Source of the DNA: Cupriavidus sp. MP-37
GTDB taxonomy: Bacteria > Pseudomonadota > Gammaproteobacteria > Burkholderiales > Burkholderiaceae
Assembly (NCBI RefSeq): GCF_020618415.1
Contig: NZ_CP085344.1
Coordinates: forward strand, 2,627,001 to 2,691,000
Direction of reading: 5' to 3'
DNA length: 64,000 nucleotides
How positions within the stretch are numbered: the stretch's first letter is position 1; the number at the start of each line of letters is the position of its first letter. Below are positions 10,251-18,727 of the stretch, in pieces. The translations under genes and the position numbers were made by a program. Under the pieces are notes generated by a model. That model saw only the letters and a program-made list of their open reading frames with translations. It was not told the origin of the DNA and searched no databases.

Positions 10251-10778
10251 TTAGTGCAGCGTGCGGGGGGTATCGTCGTCCTCGTCTTCGTCCACCACTT
10301 CAACGCCCGAGGCGCCATGGGCGTGGCCATGCTCGACTTCCTCGGCGGTGGCTTCGCGCACTTCCGAAACCTTCAGCCAGAAGCGCAGCGCCATGCCGGC
10401 CAGCGGATGGTTGCCGTCCAGCACGACCTTGTCCTCGGCCACGTCGGTCACGGTGTAGATGACGGAGTCTTCTTCATCGCCGTCCTCGGGCATGCCCTCG
10501 AACTGCATGCCGACTTCGAGCGGCTCGGGAAAGCGGTTGCGCGGCTCGACCTTCACCAGGTCGGCATCGTAGTCGCCGAACGCGTCTTCCGGCTCCAGCT
10601 GCAGCTGGGTCTCGAAGCCGGTGTCATGGCCGTCGAGCGCTTCCTCGATCTTGGGGAACGTGCCATCATAGCCGCCGTGCAAATAGACCATGGCTTCATC
10701 TGACTCCTCGATCAGATTGCCTTGCGCGTCCGATAGCTTGTACATCACGGACACCACCGTGTTCTTAGCGATTTTCAA
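10251..10778 (-). CDS. slyD: FKBP-type peptidyl-prolyl isomerase / metallochaperone SlyD
   Basis: A 175-residue SlyD: an FKBP domain with the inserted chaperone flap and a metal-binding tail. It begins KIAKNTVVSVMYKLSDAQG, includes YLHGGYDGTFPKIEEALDG, EDAFGDYD, and NHPLAGMALRF, and ends in a His/Asp/Glu-rich tail (VEHGHAHGASG, DEDEDDD). The conserved N-terminus begins directly at a TTG codon (10776-10778); GGAG lies 7 bases upstream of it, so TTG is the likely start and no ATG fits. The Shine-Dalgarno abuts the ATG of the divergent hydroxylase gene, and a TATAAT lies inside that gene. SlyD serves in folding and in nickel delivery to hydrogenase maturation in other bacteria. Confidence 0.93.
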   Translation of the reverse strand: MKIAKNTVVSVMYKLSDAQGNLIEESDEAMVYLHGGYDGTFPKIEEALDGHDTGFETQLQLEPEDAFGDYDADLVKVEPRNRFPEPLEVGMQFEGMPEDGDEEDSVIYTVTDVAEDKVVLDGNHPLAGMALRFWLKVSEVREATAEEVEHGHAHGASGVEVVDEDEDDDTPRTLH

Positions 10779-10789
10779 TTCTTGACTCC

Positions 10790-11995
10790 ATGAACGATTC
10801 CGCATTATACGCGCAGGCCCTGCCCCCTGGCCCCGTCGATCCAGACACTCCGCTCGACCTGCTTGGTGGCATGACGCCTGCTGCATTCATGCGGGATGTC
10901 TGGCATCGCAAGCCCTTGCTCATTCGACAGGCGGTGCCGGGAATTGTGCCGCCGGTGTCGCGCGATGCGCTTTTCGATCTCGCCGATCGCGACGAGGTCG
11001 AATCGCGCCTGGTGACGCACTTCCGCAACCGCTGGAAGCTCGCGCATGGTCCATTTGCGCGCGAAAACCTGCCCGGCGTCAAGACCCGCCAGTGGACCCT
11101 GCTGGTGCAGGGCGTCAACCTGCACGATGCCGCCGCGGCGGAACTGATGGGCCGCTTCCGCTTCGTGCCCGACGCGCGCCTCGACGACGTGATGATCAGC
11201 TACGCCACCGACGGCGGCGGCGTCGGTCCGCACTTCGACTCGTATGACGTGTTCCTGCTGCAAGTCTCGGGCCGGCGCCGCTGGCGCATTTCGTCACAGA
11301 CCAGCCTCGACCTGATTCCCGACATGCCGCTGAAGATTCTTGCCGACTTCAGCGCCGAACAGGAATGGGTGCTGGAGCCGGGCGACATGCTGTACCTGCC
11401 GCCGCAATATGCCCACGATGGTATTGCCGAAGGCGAATGCATGACCTGCTCGATCGGTTTCCGCGCGCCCGCCTATCGCGAATTGGCCGGGCACTTCCTG
11501 GCGTGGCTGTCGGAAACGGTGGAAGACAACGAGGAGCTCGGCGGCCGTTATGCCGATGCCGGCGAGCGCGCCGCGACGCGTCCCGCGCAATTGCCCGCGG
11601 GCATGGCCAAGGCGGTGGCGGAACGGCTCAAGTCACTGCAATGGAACAGCCAGATGGTGTCGGAATTCCTCGGCAGCCATCTGTCCGAACCCAAACCTGG
11701 CGTTGAATTTGCAGAGATCGGTGACATGCCGTTGCGCCGTTATGCGACACTGGCGTCCCGGCATGGGGTGGTGCTGGCGCCGGCGTCGATTGCGCTTTAC
11801 GACCGCGCCAATTTCTTCCTGAATGGAGAAGCCTACGAGCCGCCGGCTGAATTGATGCCATGGCTGAAGAAGTTGGCCGATAATCGGCAGCTTAGTGCCC
11901 AGGAGGTCGAGACCTGTGCCGATCTGCCCGATCTGATGGAAACCTTCCATCACTGGACCCTGGAAGGATGGTTGCAATTGGGGCCGCGGCTGTAA
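10790..11995 (+). CDS. Cupin/JmjC-type oxygenase (ribosomal protein hydroxylase family, RoxA/YcfD-like)
   Basis: A 401-residue Fe(II)/2-oxoglutarate oxygenase of the Cupin_4/JmjC class. In E. coli the homologue hydroxylates an arginine of ribosomal protein L16. The iron site is visible: PHFDSYDVF (His148, Asp150) and the later PQYAHDG (His209). The family start LLGGMTPAAFMRDVWHRKPLLIRQA lies about 25-50 residues in. The C-terminal third (residues ~260-400) is the winged-helix part, with YERANFFLNGE-like YDRANFFLNGE. The ATG at 10790 has no clear Shine-Dalgarno, so a start nearer codon 28 is possible. It is divergent from slyD, with only 11 bp between start codons. The substrate is inferred from family only. 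Confidence 0.88.
   Translation: MNDSALYAQALPPGPVDPDTPLDLLGGMTPAAFMRDVWHRKPLLIRQAVPGIVPPVSRDALFDLADRDEVESRLVTHFRNRWKLAHGPFARENLPGVKTRQWTLLVQGVNLHDAAAAELMGRFRFVPDARLDDVMISYATDGGGVGPHFDSYDVFLLQVSGRRRWRISSQTSLDLIPDMPLKILADFSAEQEWVLEPGDMLYLPPQYAHDGIAEGECMTCSIGFRAPAYRELAGHFLAWLSETVEDNEELGGRYADAGERAATRPAQLPAGMAKAVAERLKSLQWNSQMVSEFLGSHLSEPKPGVEFAEIGDMPLRRYATLASRHGVVLAPASIALYDRANFFLNGEAYEPPAELMPWLKKLADNRQLSAQEVETCADLPDLMETFHHWTLEGWLQLGPRL
10804..10809 (-). promoter_or_regulatory. Probable -10 box for slyD (TATAAT inside neighbouring gene)
   Basis: A perfect TATAAT read leftwards lies at 10809-10804, within codons 5-7 of the divergent hydroxylase gene. Transcription would start near 10797, about 18 bases before the slyD TTG codon. 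No good -35 was found at the usual spacing. Confidence 0.5.
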
Positions 11996-12031
11996 TAATG
12001 CGTAACATTGCGAATCAGCAAATTTCGGCGC

Positions 12032-12060
12032 TACACAAGCCGGGAAAACGCGGATATAAT
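12032..12060 (+). promoter_or_regulatory. Promoter for the Ala/Pro-rich lipoprotein gene
   Basis: TACACA (12032-12037, 4/6 match to TTGACA) and a perfect TATAAT (12055-12060) are separated by 17 bp. The predicted transcript has a leader of about 125 bases before the ATG at 12194. Confidence 0.65.
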
Positions 12061-12131
12061 CGTTGGCTGGCTAGTACTGTGGACCACTGCATATGTCGGC
12101 ACCCGGGAGGGCCTAATTTTGCAGTTCAAGA

Positions 12132-12169
12132 GCGATAATTACCGGTAATTATTCATCGCCTGTTTTTCG
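12132..12169 (+). promoter_or_regulatory. Palindrome / hairpin with T-run in a gene leader
   Basis: An 18-bp perfect palindrome (ATAATTACCGGTAATTAT, 12135-12152) lies within an imperfect outer dyad GCGAT / ATCGC (12132-12136 with 12155-12159). CTGTTTTTCG follows. As DNA it could be a repressor operator; as RNA it could be a leader terminator between the promoter at 12055 and the lipoprotein gene. Both readings are inference. Confidence 0.45.
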
Positions 12170-12193
12170 TTATTACAAGTTAAAGGACGAACA

Positions 12194-12439
12194 ATGAAGA
12201 AGTCTCTCCTGATCGCATCGCTGCTGGCCGCTGTTGCTCTCGCTGCTTGCGGCAAGAAGGAAGAAGCTGCCGCTCCGGCCGCTGACACGGCTGCTCCGGC
12301 TGCTACCGCTCCTGCTGCTGAAGCTTCGGCTCCGGCTGCTGAAGCCCCGGCCGCTCCGGCTGCTGACGCTGCTTCGGCCCCGGCTGCTGACGCCTCGGCT
12401 CCGGCTGCTGACGCTTCGGCTCCGGCTGCCAAGCAGTAA
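12194..12439 (+). CDS. Small Ala/Pro-rich lipoprotein
   Basis: An 81-residue predicted lipoprotein. MKKSLLIASLLAAVALAAC is a lipoprotein signal peptide with lipobox LAAC (Cys19), followed by GKKEEA and then about 55 residues built almost only of Ala, Pro, Ser and acidic residues in repeats of the type APAAD / APAAE. AAAGGA about 8 bases before the ATG is a good ribosome site. The repeats suggest an extended, flexible spacer in the periplasm, lacking any folded domain. Such proteins are common and abundant in this group but their function is unknown to me. It has its own promoter and terminator, so it is monocistronic. Confidence 0.85.
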   Translation: MKKSLLIASLLAAVALAACGKKEEAAAPAADTAAPAATAPAAEASAPAAEAPAAPAADAASAPAADASAPAADASAPAAKQ

Positions 12440-12460
12440 TCGGTTTTTCACCGATAAAAA

Positions 12461-12489
12461 AACCGGCCTTCGGGCCGGTTTTTGTTTTT
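12461..12489 (+). terminator. Intrinsic terminator of the small lipoprotein gene
   Basis: An 8-bp stem AACCGGCC / GGCCGGTT with a TTCG loop, followed by TTTGTTTTT. It lies 22 bp after the stop codon. Confidence 0.92.
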
Positions 12490-12526
12490 GGGGCCCGCCC
12501 TCCGGCGCGCCCTGTTGTCGCAGGCC

Positions 12527-13315
12527 TCAGGCCCGCACCGCCTGCCACGCCAGGCCTTCGTCCTGGTCCGCCACCAGCACTTCGCTCGGCCTGGCGCCCA
12601 GGGCTGCCGCCAGCGCACCGGTGGCCAGTTCACGCGTGTTGTTCTGCTTGCTCAGATGGGCCGCGACCACGCGGTTCAGCCCGTCATGCGCCACCTGCGC
12701 CAGGATGCTGGCCGCCACTTCATTGGCCAGGTGGCCAAAGTCGCCGCCGATGCGCCGCTTGAGCGAGGCCGGATAGACCGAATTGCGCAGCATCTCGCGG
12801 TCATGGTTGCATTCGAGCACCAGCGCATCCACGCCCGCCAGGCGCGCGGTCACGTAAGGCGTTTCCATGCCGGCATCGGTCAGTACGCCCAGTCGTGCCT
12901 GGCCGTCCGATAGCACGAACTGCACCGGCTCGCGCGCGTCGTGCGGCACGGTGTAGGGCAGCACCTGCAAGCCGCCGATGGCAAAGCCATGGTCGGCGCA
13001 GCAAACCCGCACGTCGGCGACGTCGGCACCGCGCAGGTGCGAGGTGGCCAGCCAGGTGCCATGGCTGGTATAGACCGTGAGGCGATGGCGCGCGGCAAAC
13101 GCATAGGCCGAACCGACATGGTCGCCATGCTCGTGCGTGACCAGCACGGCGTCGAGCTGGTCCGGCGTGACGCCCAGGCGCTCCAGGCGCCGGGCGGTCT
13201 CGCGGATGCCGAAGCCGCAGTCCAGCAGCACGCGCGTGGTGGTGGTGTCTTCGCGGGATTCGATCAGCAGCGAGTTGCCCTCGCTGCCGCTGCCGAGGAA
13301 GGCGAAGCGCATCAT
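12527..13315 (-). CDS. MBL-fold metallohydrolase (YycJ/VicX-like)
   Basis: A 262-residue metallo-beta-lactamase-fold hydrolase. It begins MMRFAFLGSGSEGNSLLIES and has the zinc motif VTHEHGDHVG (HxHxDH), then TVPHDA, VLTDAG and a late AHLSKQNN. This matches the YycJ/VicX subfamily, suspected single-strand DNA or RNA nucleases, but substrate is not proven here. A GGGGAGGG stretch sits 7-8 bases before the first ATG at 13315; the second ATG at 13312 is the alternative start. It is the last gene of the leftward dapA-bamC-MBL run, 68 bp after bamC. Confidence 0.88.
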   Translation of the reverse strand: MMRFAFLGSGSEGNSLLIESREDTTTTRVLLDCGFGIRETARRLERLGVTPDQLDAVLVTHEHGDHVGSAYAFAARHRLTVYTSHGTWLATSHLRGADVADVRVCCADHGFAIGGLQVLPYTVPHDAREPVQFVLSDGQARLGVLTDAGMETPYVTARLAGVDALVLECNHDREMLRNSVYPASLKRRIGGDFGHLANEVAASILAQVAHDGLNRVVAAHLSKQNNTRELATGALAAALGARPSEVLVADQDEGLAWQAVRA

Positions 13316-13382
13316 GGCCGCGCCCTCCCCGCCAGGCACCGGCCAGGACGGCCGGCTGGCAAGCCAGCAATCATGCGCCGGC

Positions 13383-14618
13383 TCAGTGCAGTTGCTCGTC
13401 GAGCAGCGACAGGATGCGCTTGCCGACTTCGCCGTTCTCGGGCTGGCCGGCGTCGTTGAGCACCGTCACCAGTGTGCCGCTGCCGGTGCCCTTGAGCGAG
13501 ACGCGGTACTTCTTGGCGGTCTTGGGATCGTCCGGCTTGGTGAACAGCTTGGAGAAGAAGCCGCGGTTGTCGACGGTGTTGCGCGGGTCGACATAGCGCA
13601 CGTAGTACAGCCCTTGCGCGCGATCGCGGTCTTCGACGGTGAAGTTGACGCGGTCCAGCGACAGCCCGACCGAGCGCCAGGCGCGGTCGAACGGCTCGGG
13701 CAGCTGCAGCGCCGGGGCGCCGTTGACCTGGGCCAGGTACGACTTGTTCGGGGTGGCGGCGTCAGCCGGGGCGGCAGAACCGCCGGCAGCGGCACCGGCA
13801 GCGGCCGCAGCACCGGCGGCGGCGTTGCCGGCCGGCGCCGGGTTCTTGGCCATGCGGTCGGCCTGTTCCTTCTGCACGCCCAGGCGCTGGGCCAGGCGCG
13901 ACAGGAATTCGGCTTCCAGCTCGGGATCGGCCGGACGCGGGGTCCACACCGTGCTCGACTTGTCGATGCCGGTCAGCTGCTCCTGCGCGCCGCGGTGGCT
14001 GATGAAGACCTCGAGCGTGCCGTTCTGCGCGCGCTCGACGCGGGTGCGGAACTTGTCGCGCTCCGAGGTCGAGTACAGCCCGTCGAAGACCTTGCCGATG
14101 GTGTTGCGGATGATGTCCTGCGGGATCTTGGCGCGGTTCTCGGCCCAGTCGGTTTCCATGATGCCGGTCTCGGGCGAGTCCTGCACCAGCAGGAAACCGC
14201 TTTCCTGCCAGAAGCCGCGCAGTTGCTGCCACAGCTGGTCGCCGCGCATGCCGTTGCTGATCACCAGCCAGCGCTGGTTGCCGTCGCGCTCCATGCGGAT
14301 GCCCTGCGCCGAGGGCAGCACGTTCTCGGTCGGCGATTGCTCGCGCACCTTGGTGGCCTGGCTGTAGGTCGACAGCGTCGAGGTGCCGTTCGCATCGGGC
14401 ACCGAATAACGGCGGTCGCCTTCCAGCTTGGTCAGGTCGGGCGGCACATCCAGCGTGGGGGTGCGCTTCGAGGCCGACGACTTGTAGTCGATCTTGTCGG
14501 GCTGCATGGCCTCGTTGAGGCTGCTGCAGCCGGTCATCACACCGGCGGCGAGCACGGGCACAACCAGGGCGGCGCGGCGGACTTGCGTCGCGCCGCGGCG
14601 GTTAAGCTTCAGTTTCAT
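13383..14618 (-). CDS. bamC: Outer membrane assembly lipoprotein BamC
   Basis: BamC is a lipoprotein of the BAM complex that inserts beta-barrel proteins into the outer membrane. The 411-residue protein has a signal peptide with lipobox MTGC (Cys31), the unstructured LDVPPDLTKLEGDRRY segment typical of BamC, and two helix-grip domains (roughly residues 95-215 and 290-411). An Ala/Gly-rich linker (residues ~265-285) joins them. The ATG at 14618 has AGGA about 10 bases upstream; a GTG two codons earlier (14624) is an alternative. It follows dapA by 50 bp on the same strand, the usual dapA-bamC order in proteobacteria. Confidence 0.9.
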   Translation of the reverse strand: MKLKLNRRGATQVRRAALVVPVLAAGVMTGCSSLNEAMQPDKIDYKSSASKRTPTLDVPPDLTKLEGDRRYSVPDANGTSTLSTYSQATKVREQSPTENVLPSAQGIRMERDGNQRWLVISNGMRGDQLWQQLRGFWQESGFLLVQDSPETGIMETDWAENRAKIPQDIIRNTIGKVFDGLYSTSERDKFRTRVERAQNGTLEVFISHRGAQEQLTGIDKSSTVWTPRPADPELEAEFLSRLAQRLGVQKEQADRMAKNPAPAGNAAAGAAAAAGAAAGGSAAPADAATPNKSYLAQVNGAPALQLPEPFDRAWRSVGLSLDRVNFTVEDRDRAQGLYYVRYVDPRNTVDNRGFFSKLFTKPDDPKTAKKYRVSLKGTGSGTLVTVLNDAGQPENGEVGKRILSLLDEQLH

Positions 14619-14668
14619 TGACACGCAATCCTAGTAGATAAGGCGGACAGCAGGACGCCGCGAAAAAA

Positions 14669-15553
<885 letters not shown>

Positions 15554-15690
15554 AACGTTAGGGAATTCGGGATGCGAATAACGGGATTGTACCGGAACCG
15601 CAGGCCGCTTCGACCGCTGCCCGGACAGGGGTTGATACCAACTGTTTCAACGCGTGCGGCGCGGTTTGCGCCGACACCGCGGCGCACGCC

Positions 15691-16269
15691 TCAGGGATCG
15701 AGCCGGTAGCGTGGCGGCGCGGCCGCACCGGCCGCCGGCGCCGCCTCGCGCACCGCACATAGGCGCTGCACGAAGGCTGTTTTCGGCACTTCGACCACGC
15801 CATCCTCGTAGGCCACCACGCGCAGCCCGTGGGTGCGCGCGACCTCGAGCAACTCGCCCGGGCGCAGCAGGAAATCCGGCCGCGACGGCTTGCCCACGGT
15901 CTCGTTGCCGGCGGCGAAGGTTTCGTGGATCCAGTACCCGCCCGGCGCCAGCGCGGCGGCCAGGTGCGGCCATAGCGGCCGGTGCAGGTAGTTGGTGACG
16001 ACGATGGCGTCGAACGGCGCTTCGCCGGCCAGCGGCCAGTCGCCCTGCTCGAGGTCGGCCACGCGCCCGGCGACACCGGCGGGCAGGCCGGCGATGGCGC
16101 CGGCATCGCGGTCGAGCGCCAGCACCTGATGGCCGCGCGCCGCCAGCCAGGCGGCATGGCGGCCGCCGCCGCAGGCCAGGTCCAGCACCCGCGCGCCCGG
16201 GCGCAGCAGACGGGCCCAGCGCGTGACCCAGGCAGACGGCGCGGCCATGCCGGCATGCGACAGCGTCAT
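15691..16269 (-). CDS. Class I SAM-dependent methyltransferase
   Basis: A 192-residue methyltransferase. The SAM-binding motif I is clear (RVLDLACGGGRHAAWLA), followed by VLALDRDAGAI (motif II), DAIVVTNYLHRPLWPHLAAAL and GGYWIHETFAAGNE. The pattern resembles TehB-like small methyltransferases, but substrate cannot be told from sequence. The gene starts 10 bp after the site-2 protease gene and ends 137 bp before dapA, so it is likely in the same leftward transcript as the protease, YciO and PHP genes. Confidence 0.82.
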   Translation of the reverse strand: MTLSHAGMAAPSAWVTRWARLLRPGARVLDLACGGGRHAAWLAARGHQVLALDRDAGAIAGLPAGVAGRVADLEQGDWPLAGEAPFDAIVVTNYLHRPLWPHLAAALAPGGYWIHETFAAGNETVGKPSRPDFLLRPGELLEVARTHGLRVVAYEDGVVEVPKTAFVQRLCAVREAAPAAGAAAPPRYRLDP

Positions 16270-16279
16270 GGCAGCCCCT

Positions 16280-16945
16280 TCAGTTGAGCAGCAGCACGAT
16301 CGGGCGCAGCAGCAGCTCGATCAGCGACATCAGCACATTGACCACCGGCGTCATCCAGATCGTGGTGATCACCCCCGCGGCCACCAGCGCCAGCACCACG
16401 AAGATGCCGTACGGCTCGATGCGCGACACCGCGCGCGCAATGCCCTGCGGCAGCAGCGCGGTCAGCACGCGGCCGCCGTCCAGCGGCGGCACCGGGAACA
16501 GGTTGAAGGCCGCCACCACCAGGTTGACGCGCACGCCGGCCAGCGCCATCTCGCCGAAAAACGGCTCGCGCACGCCGCCCCAGGTCAGGCCGATCGCCAG
16601 CAGCACCCAGACGAAGGCCTGCACCACGTTGCTGGCGGGGCCGGCCAGCGCCACCCACATGCCATGCCAGCGCGGGTTGCGCAGGCGCTCGAACACCACC
16701 GGCACCGGCTTGGCGTAGCCGAACACGAACTGGCCGCTGGTCATGATGTACAGCAGCAGCGGCACGGCGATGGTGCCAATCGGGTCGATATGGCGGATCG
16801 GGTTCAGGCTGACGCGCCCGAGGGCGTAGGCGGTGCTGTCGCCGAACAGCTTGGCCACGTAGCCGTGCGAGGCCTCGTGCAGCGTGATGGCGAACAGCAC
16901 CGGCAGGGCATAGACCGCGAAGGTCTGGATAAGGGAGGAATCCAT
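16280..16945 (-). CDS. Site-2 protease family membrane metalloprotease (M50)
   Basis: A 221-residue polytopic zinc protease. The zinc motif HEASH (His23, Glu24, His27) lies in the first membrane segment and the third ligand is in FNLFPVPPLDGGRVL near residue 150. Five or so hydrophobic stretches are visible and there is no PDZ or CBS domain, so it belongs to the small SpoIVFB/YwhC-like group with unknown substrates. The ATG at 16945 was preferred over upstream codons because GGAGG-like sequence is absent there and the family N-terminus starts at IQTFAVYALPVLFAITLHE. It lies between yciO and the methyltransferase gene. Confidence 0.9.
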   Translation of the reverse strand: MDSSLIQTFAVYALPVLFAITLHEASHGYVAKLFGDSTAYALGRVSLNPIRHIDPIGTIAVPLLLYIMTSGQFVFGYAKPVPVVFERLRNPRWHGMWVALAGPASNVVQAFVWVLLAIGLTWGGVREPFFGEMALAGVRVNLVVAAFNLFPVPPLDGGRVLTALLPQGIARAVSRIEPYGIFVVLALVAAGVITTIWMTPVVNVLMSLIELLLRPIVLLLN

Positions 16946-17021
16946 GAGCGCTATTGTAGCGGCCCGCCGGCGCCCGGGCGCACGCTGATGCACCCGACCG
17001 CAGGCGCGGCGGCGCCGCGTG

Positions 17022-17645
17022 TCAGAGGCCGAAGCGGGCGATGTCGCCGCGGCCGGCGCGGACCAGTTCGGGCTCGCCGCCGGACAGGTCGATCACCGTG
17101 GTCGGCTGCGCGGGGGCCGGCCCGCCGTCGACCACGAGGTCGAGCTGCTTTTCCAGCCGCGCCCGGATCTGCGCCGGATCGTTGAGCGGTTCCTCGTCGT
17201 CCGGCAGCTGCAGCGTCGCCGAGATCAGCGGCTCGCCGGTTTCGCCCAGCAGCGCCAGCGGGATCGCATGGTCGGGCACGCGCACGCCGATGGTCTTGCG
17301 CGCCGGGTGCGACAGCCGCCGCGGCACTTCCTTGGTCGCCTCGAGGATGAACACATACGGGCCTGGCGTGGCGCCCTTGAGCCAGCGGTACTGCCGGTTG
17401 TCGACGCGGGCAAAGTTGCCGAGTTCGGACAGGTCGCGGCACATCAGCGTCAGGTGGTGGCGGTCGTCGATGCCGCGCAGCCGGCGCAGGCGCTCGACCG
17501 CGGCCTTGTCGTCGAGCCGGCACGCCAGCGCATAGCTGGAGTCGGTCGGCAGCGCGACCAGCCCGCCCTTCTGCAGGATCTGGGCCGCCTGCTTGAGCAG
17601 GCGCGACTGCGGGTTGAGCGGATGGATCTCGAAGTACTGGGACAT
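17022..17645 (-). CDS. yciO: Sua5/YciO/YrdC family protein (YciO type)
   Basis: A 207-residue YrdC-domain protein. The nucleotide/threonine pocket motifs are visible: GGLVALPTDSSYALACRLDD, KRLR-like LRRLRGIDDRHHLTLMCRDLSEL, and GPYVFILEAT, then SATLQLP and TTVIDLSG. It resembles YciO rather than the essential TsaC/TsaB partner, so a role in threonylcarbamoyl-adenosine synthesis is possible but not assured. It starts 69 bp after the PHP phosphatase gene, the same pair as yciV-yciO in E. coli, which supports the assignment. Confidence 0.9.
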   Translation of the reverse strand: MSQYFEIHPLNPQSRLLKQAAQILQKGGLVALPTDSSYALACRLDDKAAVERLRRLRGIDDRHHLTLMCRDLSELGNFARVDNRQYRWLKGATPGPYVFILEATKEVPRRLSHPARKTIGVRVPDHAIPLALLGETGEPLISATLQLPDDEEPLNDPAQIRARLEKQLDLVVDGGPAPAQPTTVIDLSGGEPELVRAGRGDIARFGL

Positions 17646-17714
17646 GGGCCAGGGGGCGGAGTCGGATGGAACGGAACGGCATCCGGGGGCTGGCCCCGGC
17701 CAGGACGGGCGCGC

Positions 17715-18560
17715 CTACCAGTCGTGCCAGACCGGCGTGACCGTGGGCGGCAGCGGCGGCAGCGTGCCGAGTTCCACCCGCCCCTCGCCGGGGCCGTGGA
17801 AGTCCGTGCCGCGCGACGCCAGCAGCCCGTAGTGGCGCGCCACCTCGGCGTAGCGGCGGTACTGGTCGGGCGTATGGCTGCCGGTCACCACCTCGACCGC
17901 GCCGCCGCCCAGCGCCTTGAATTCATCGAACAGCGCGTCGTGCTGGGTGTCGGTGTAGTGGTAGCGGCCGGGGTGCGCCATCACCGCAATGCCGCCGGCC
18001 GCGCGGATCCAGCCCACGGCTTCAGACAGGCTGGCCCAGCGGTGGCCGACATAGCCGGGGCGGCCCTCCGACAGATATTCGCTGAAGACATCGCCGATGG
18101 TGGCGCAGCGGCCCTGGTCGACCAGCCAGCGCGCAAAGTGCGTGCGCGAGATCAGGTCGGGGTTGCCCACGTACTGCAGCGCCCCTTCATAAGCACCGGG
18201 GATGCCGACCCTGGCCAGCGCCTCGGCGATATCGCGCGCGCGCCGCGCCCGGCCCGAACGGGTCTCGGTCAGGCCATCGATCAGTTCCGGACAGAACGGG
18301 TCGATCTGCAGGCCGACGACATGCACGGTCTGCCCGGCCCAGGTCACCGAGATCTCGACGCCCGGCACGTAGCGCATGCCGAATTCCTCGGCCGCCGCGC
18401 GTGCCTCGGCCTGCCCGCCCAGCTCGTCGTGGTCGGTCAGCGCCCAGAACGCAACCCCCGCGTCGCGGGCGATCTGCGCCACGGCGCGCGGCGCCAGCGT
18501 GCCGTCGGAAACGGTGGAATGGCAATGCAGGTCGGCATTGATGGCGTGGGCGTTTTGCAT
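17715..18560 (-). CDS. PHP-domain phosphatase (RNase AM / YciV family)
   Basis: A 281-residue PHP-domain hydrolase. The metal site is clear: INADLHCHSTVSDG (Asp10, His12, His14, Asp19), WALTDHDELGG, VPGVEIS, AVMAHPGRY, and GTDFHGPG near the C-terminus. E. coli YciV of this family removes nucleotides from 5' ends of RNA (RNase AM) and hydrolyses 3',5'-bisphosphonucleotides. The ATG at 18560 sits directly before the first motif; the frame is open further up to 18710 without family character. It heads the leftward block and is divergent from the ferredoxin reductase gene. Confidence 0.9.
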   Translation of the reverse strand: MQNAHAINADLHCHSTVSDGTLAPRAVAQIARDAGVAFWALTDHDELGGQAEARAAAEEFGMRYVPGVEISVTWAGQTVHVVGLQIDPFCPELIDGLTETRSGRARRARDIAEALARVGIPGAYEGALQYVGNPDLISRTHFARWLVDQGRCATIGDVFSEYLSEGRPGYVGHRWASLSEAVGWIRAAGGIAVMAHPGRYHYTDTQHDALFDEFKALGGGAVEVVTGSHTPDQYRRYAEVARHYGLLASRGTDFHGPGEGRVELGTLPPLPPTVTPVWHDW

Positions 18561-18727
18561 GGTGGCAATTCTACTCCGGTCGCCCCCGGCATGCGTGACG
18601 CCGCCGCACCTGGCCGGCCGCGCAAAGCCATGCCGGCAACGCTGGCGTCGGCGGAAAGCCGGTGGCTGCGGGGTATAGTCGGGCTTTGCACCATCGATTC
18701 GCGGGCACATGCGTGCCTGCCATGCCC

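Noticed and set aside
12290..12430. Regular short DNA repeats, considered as a CRISPR or tandem-repeat array
   Set aside because: They are codon repeats for Ala/Pro/Asp within a lipoprotein gene, without spacers.
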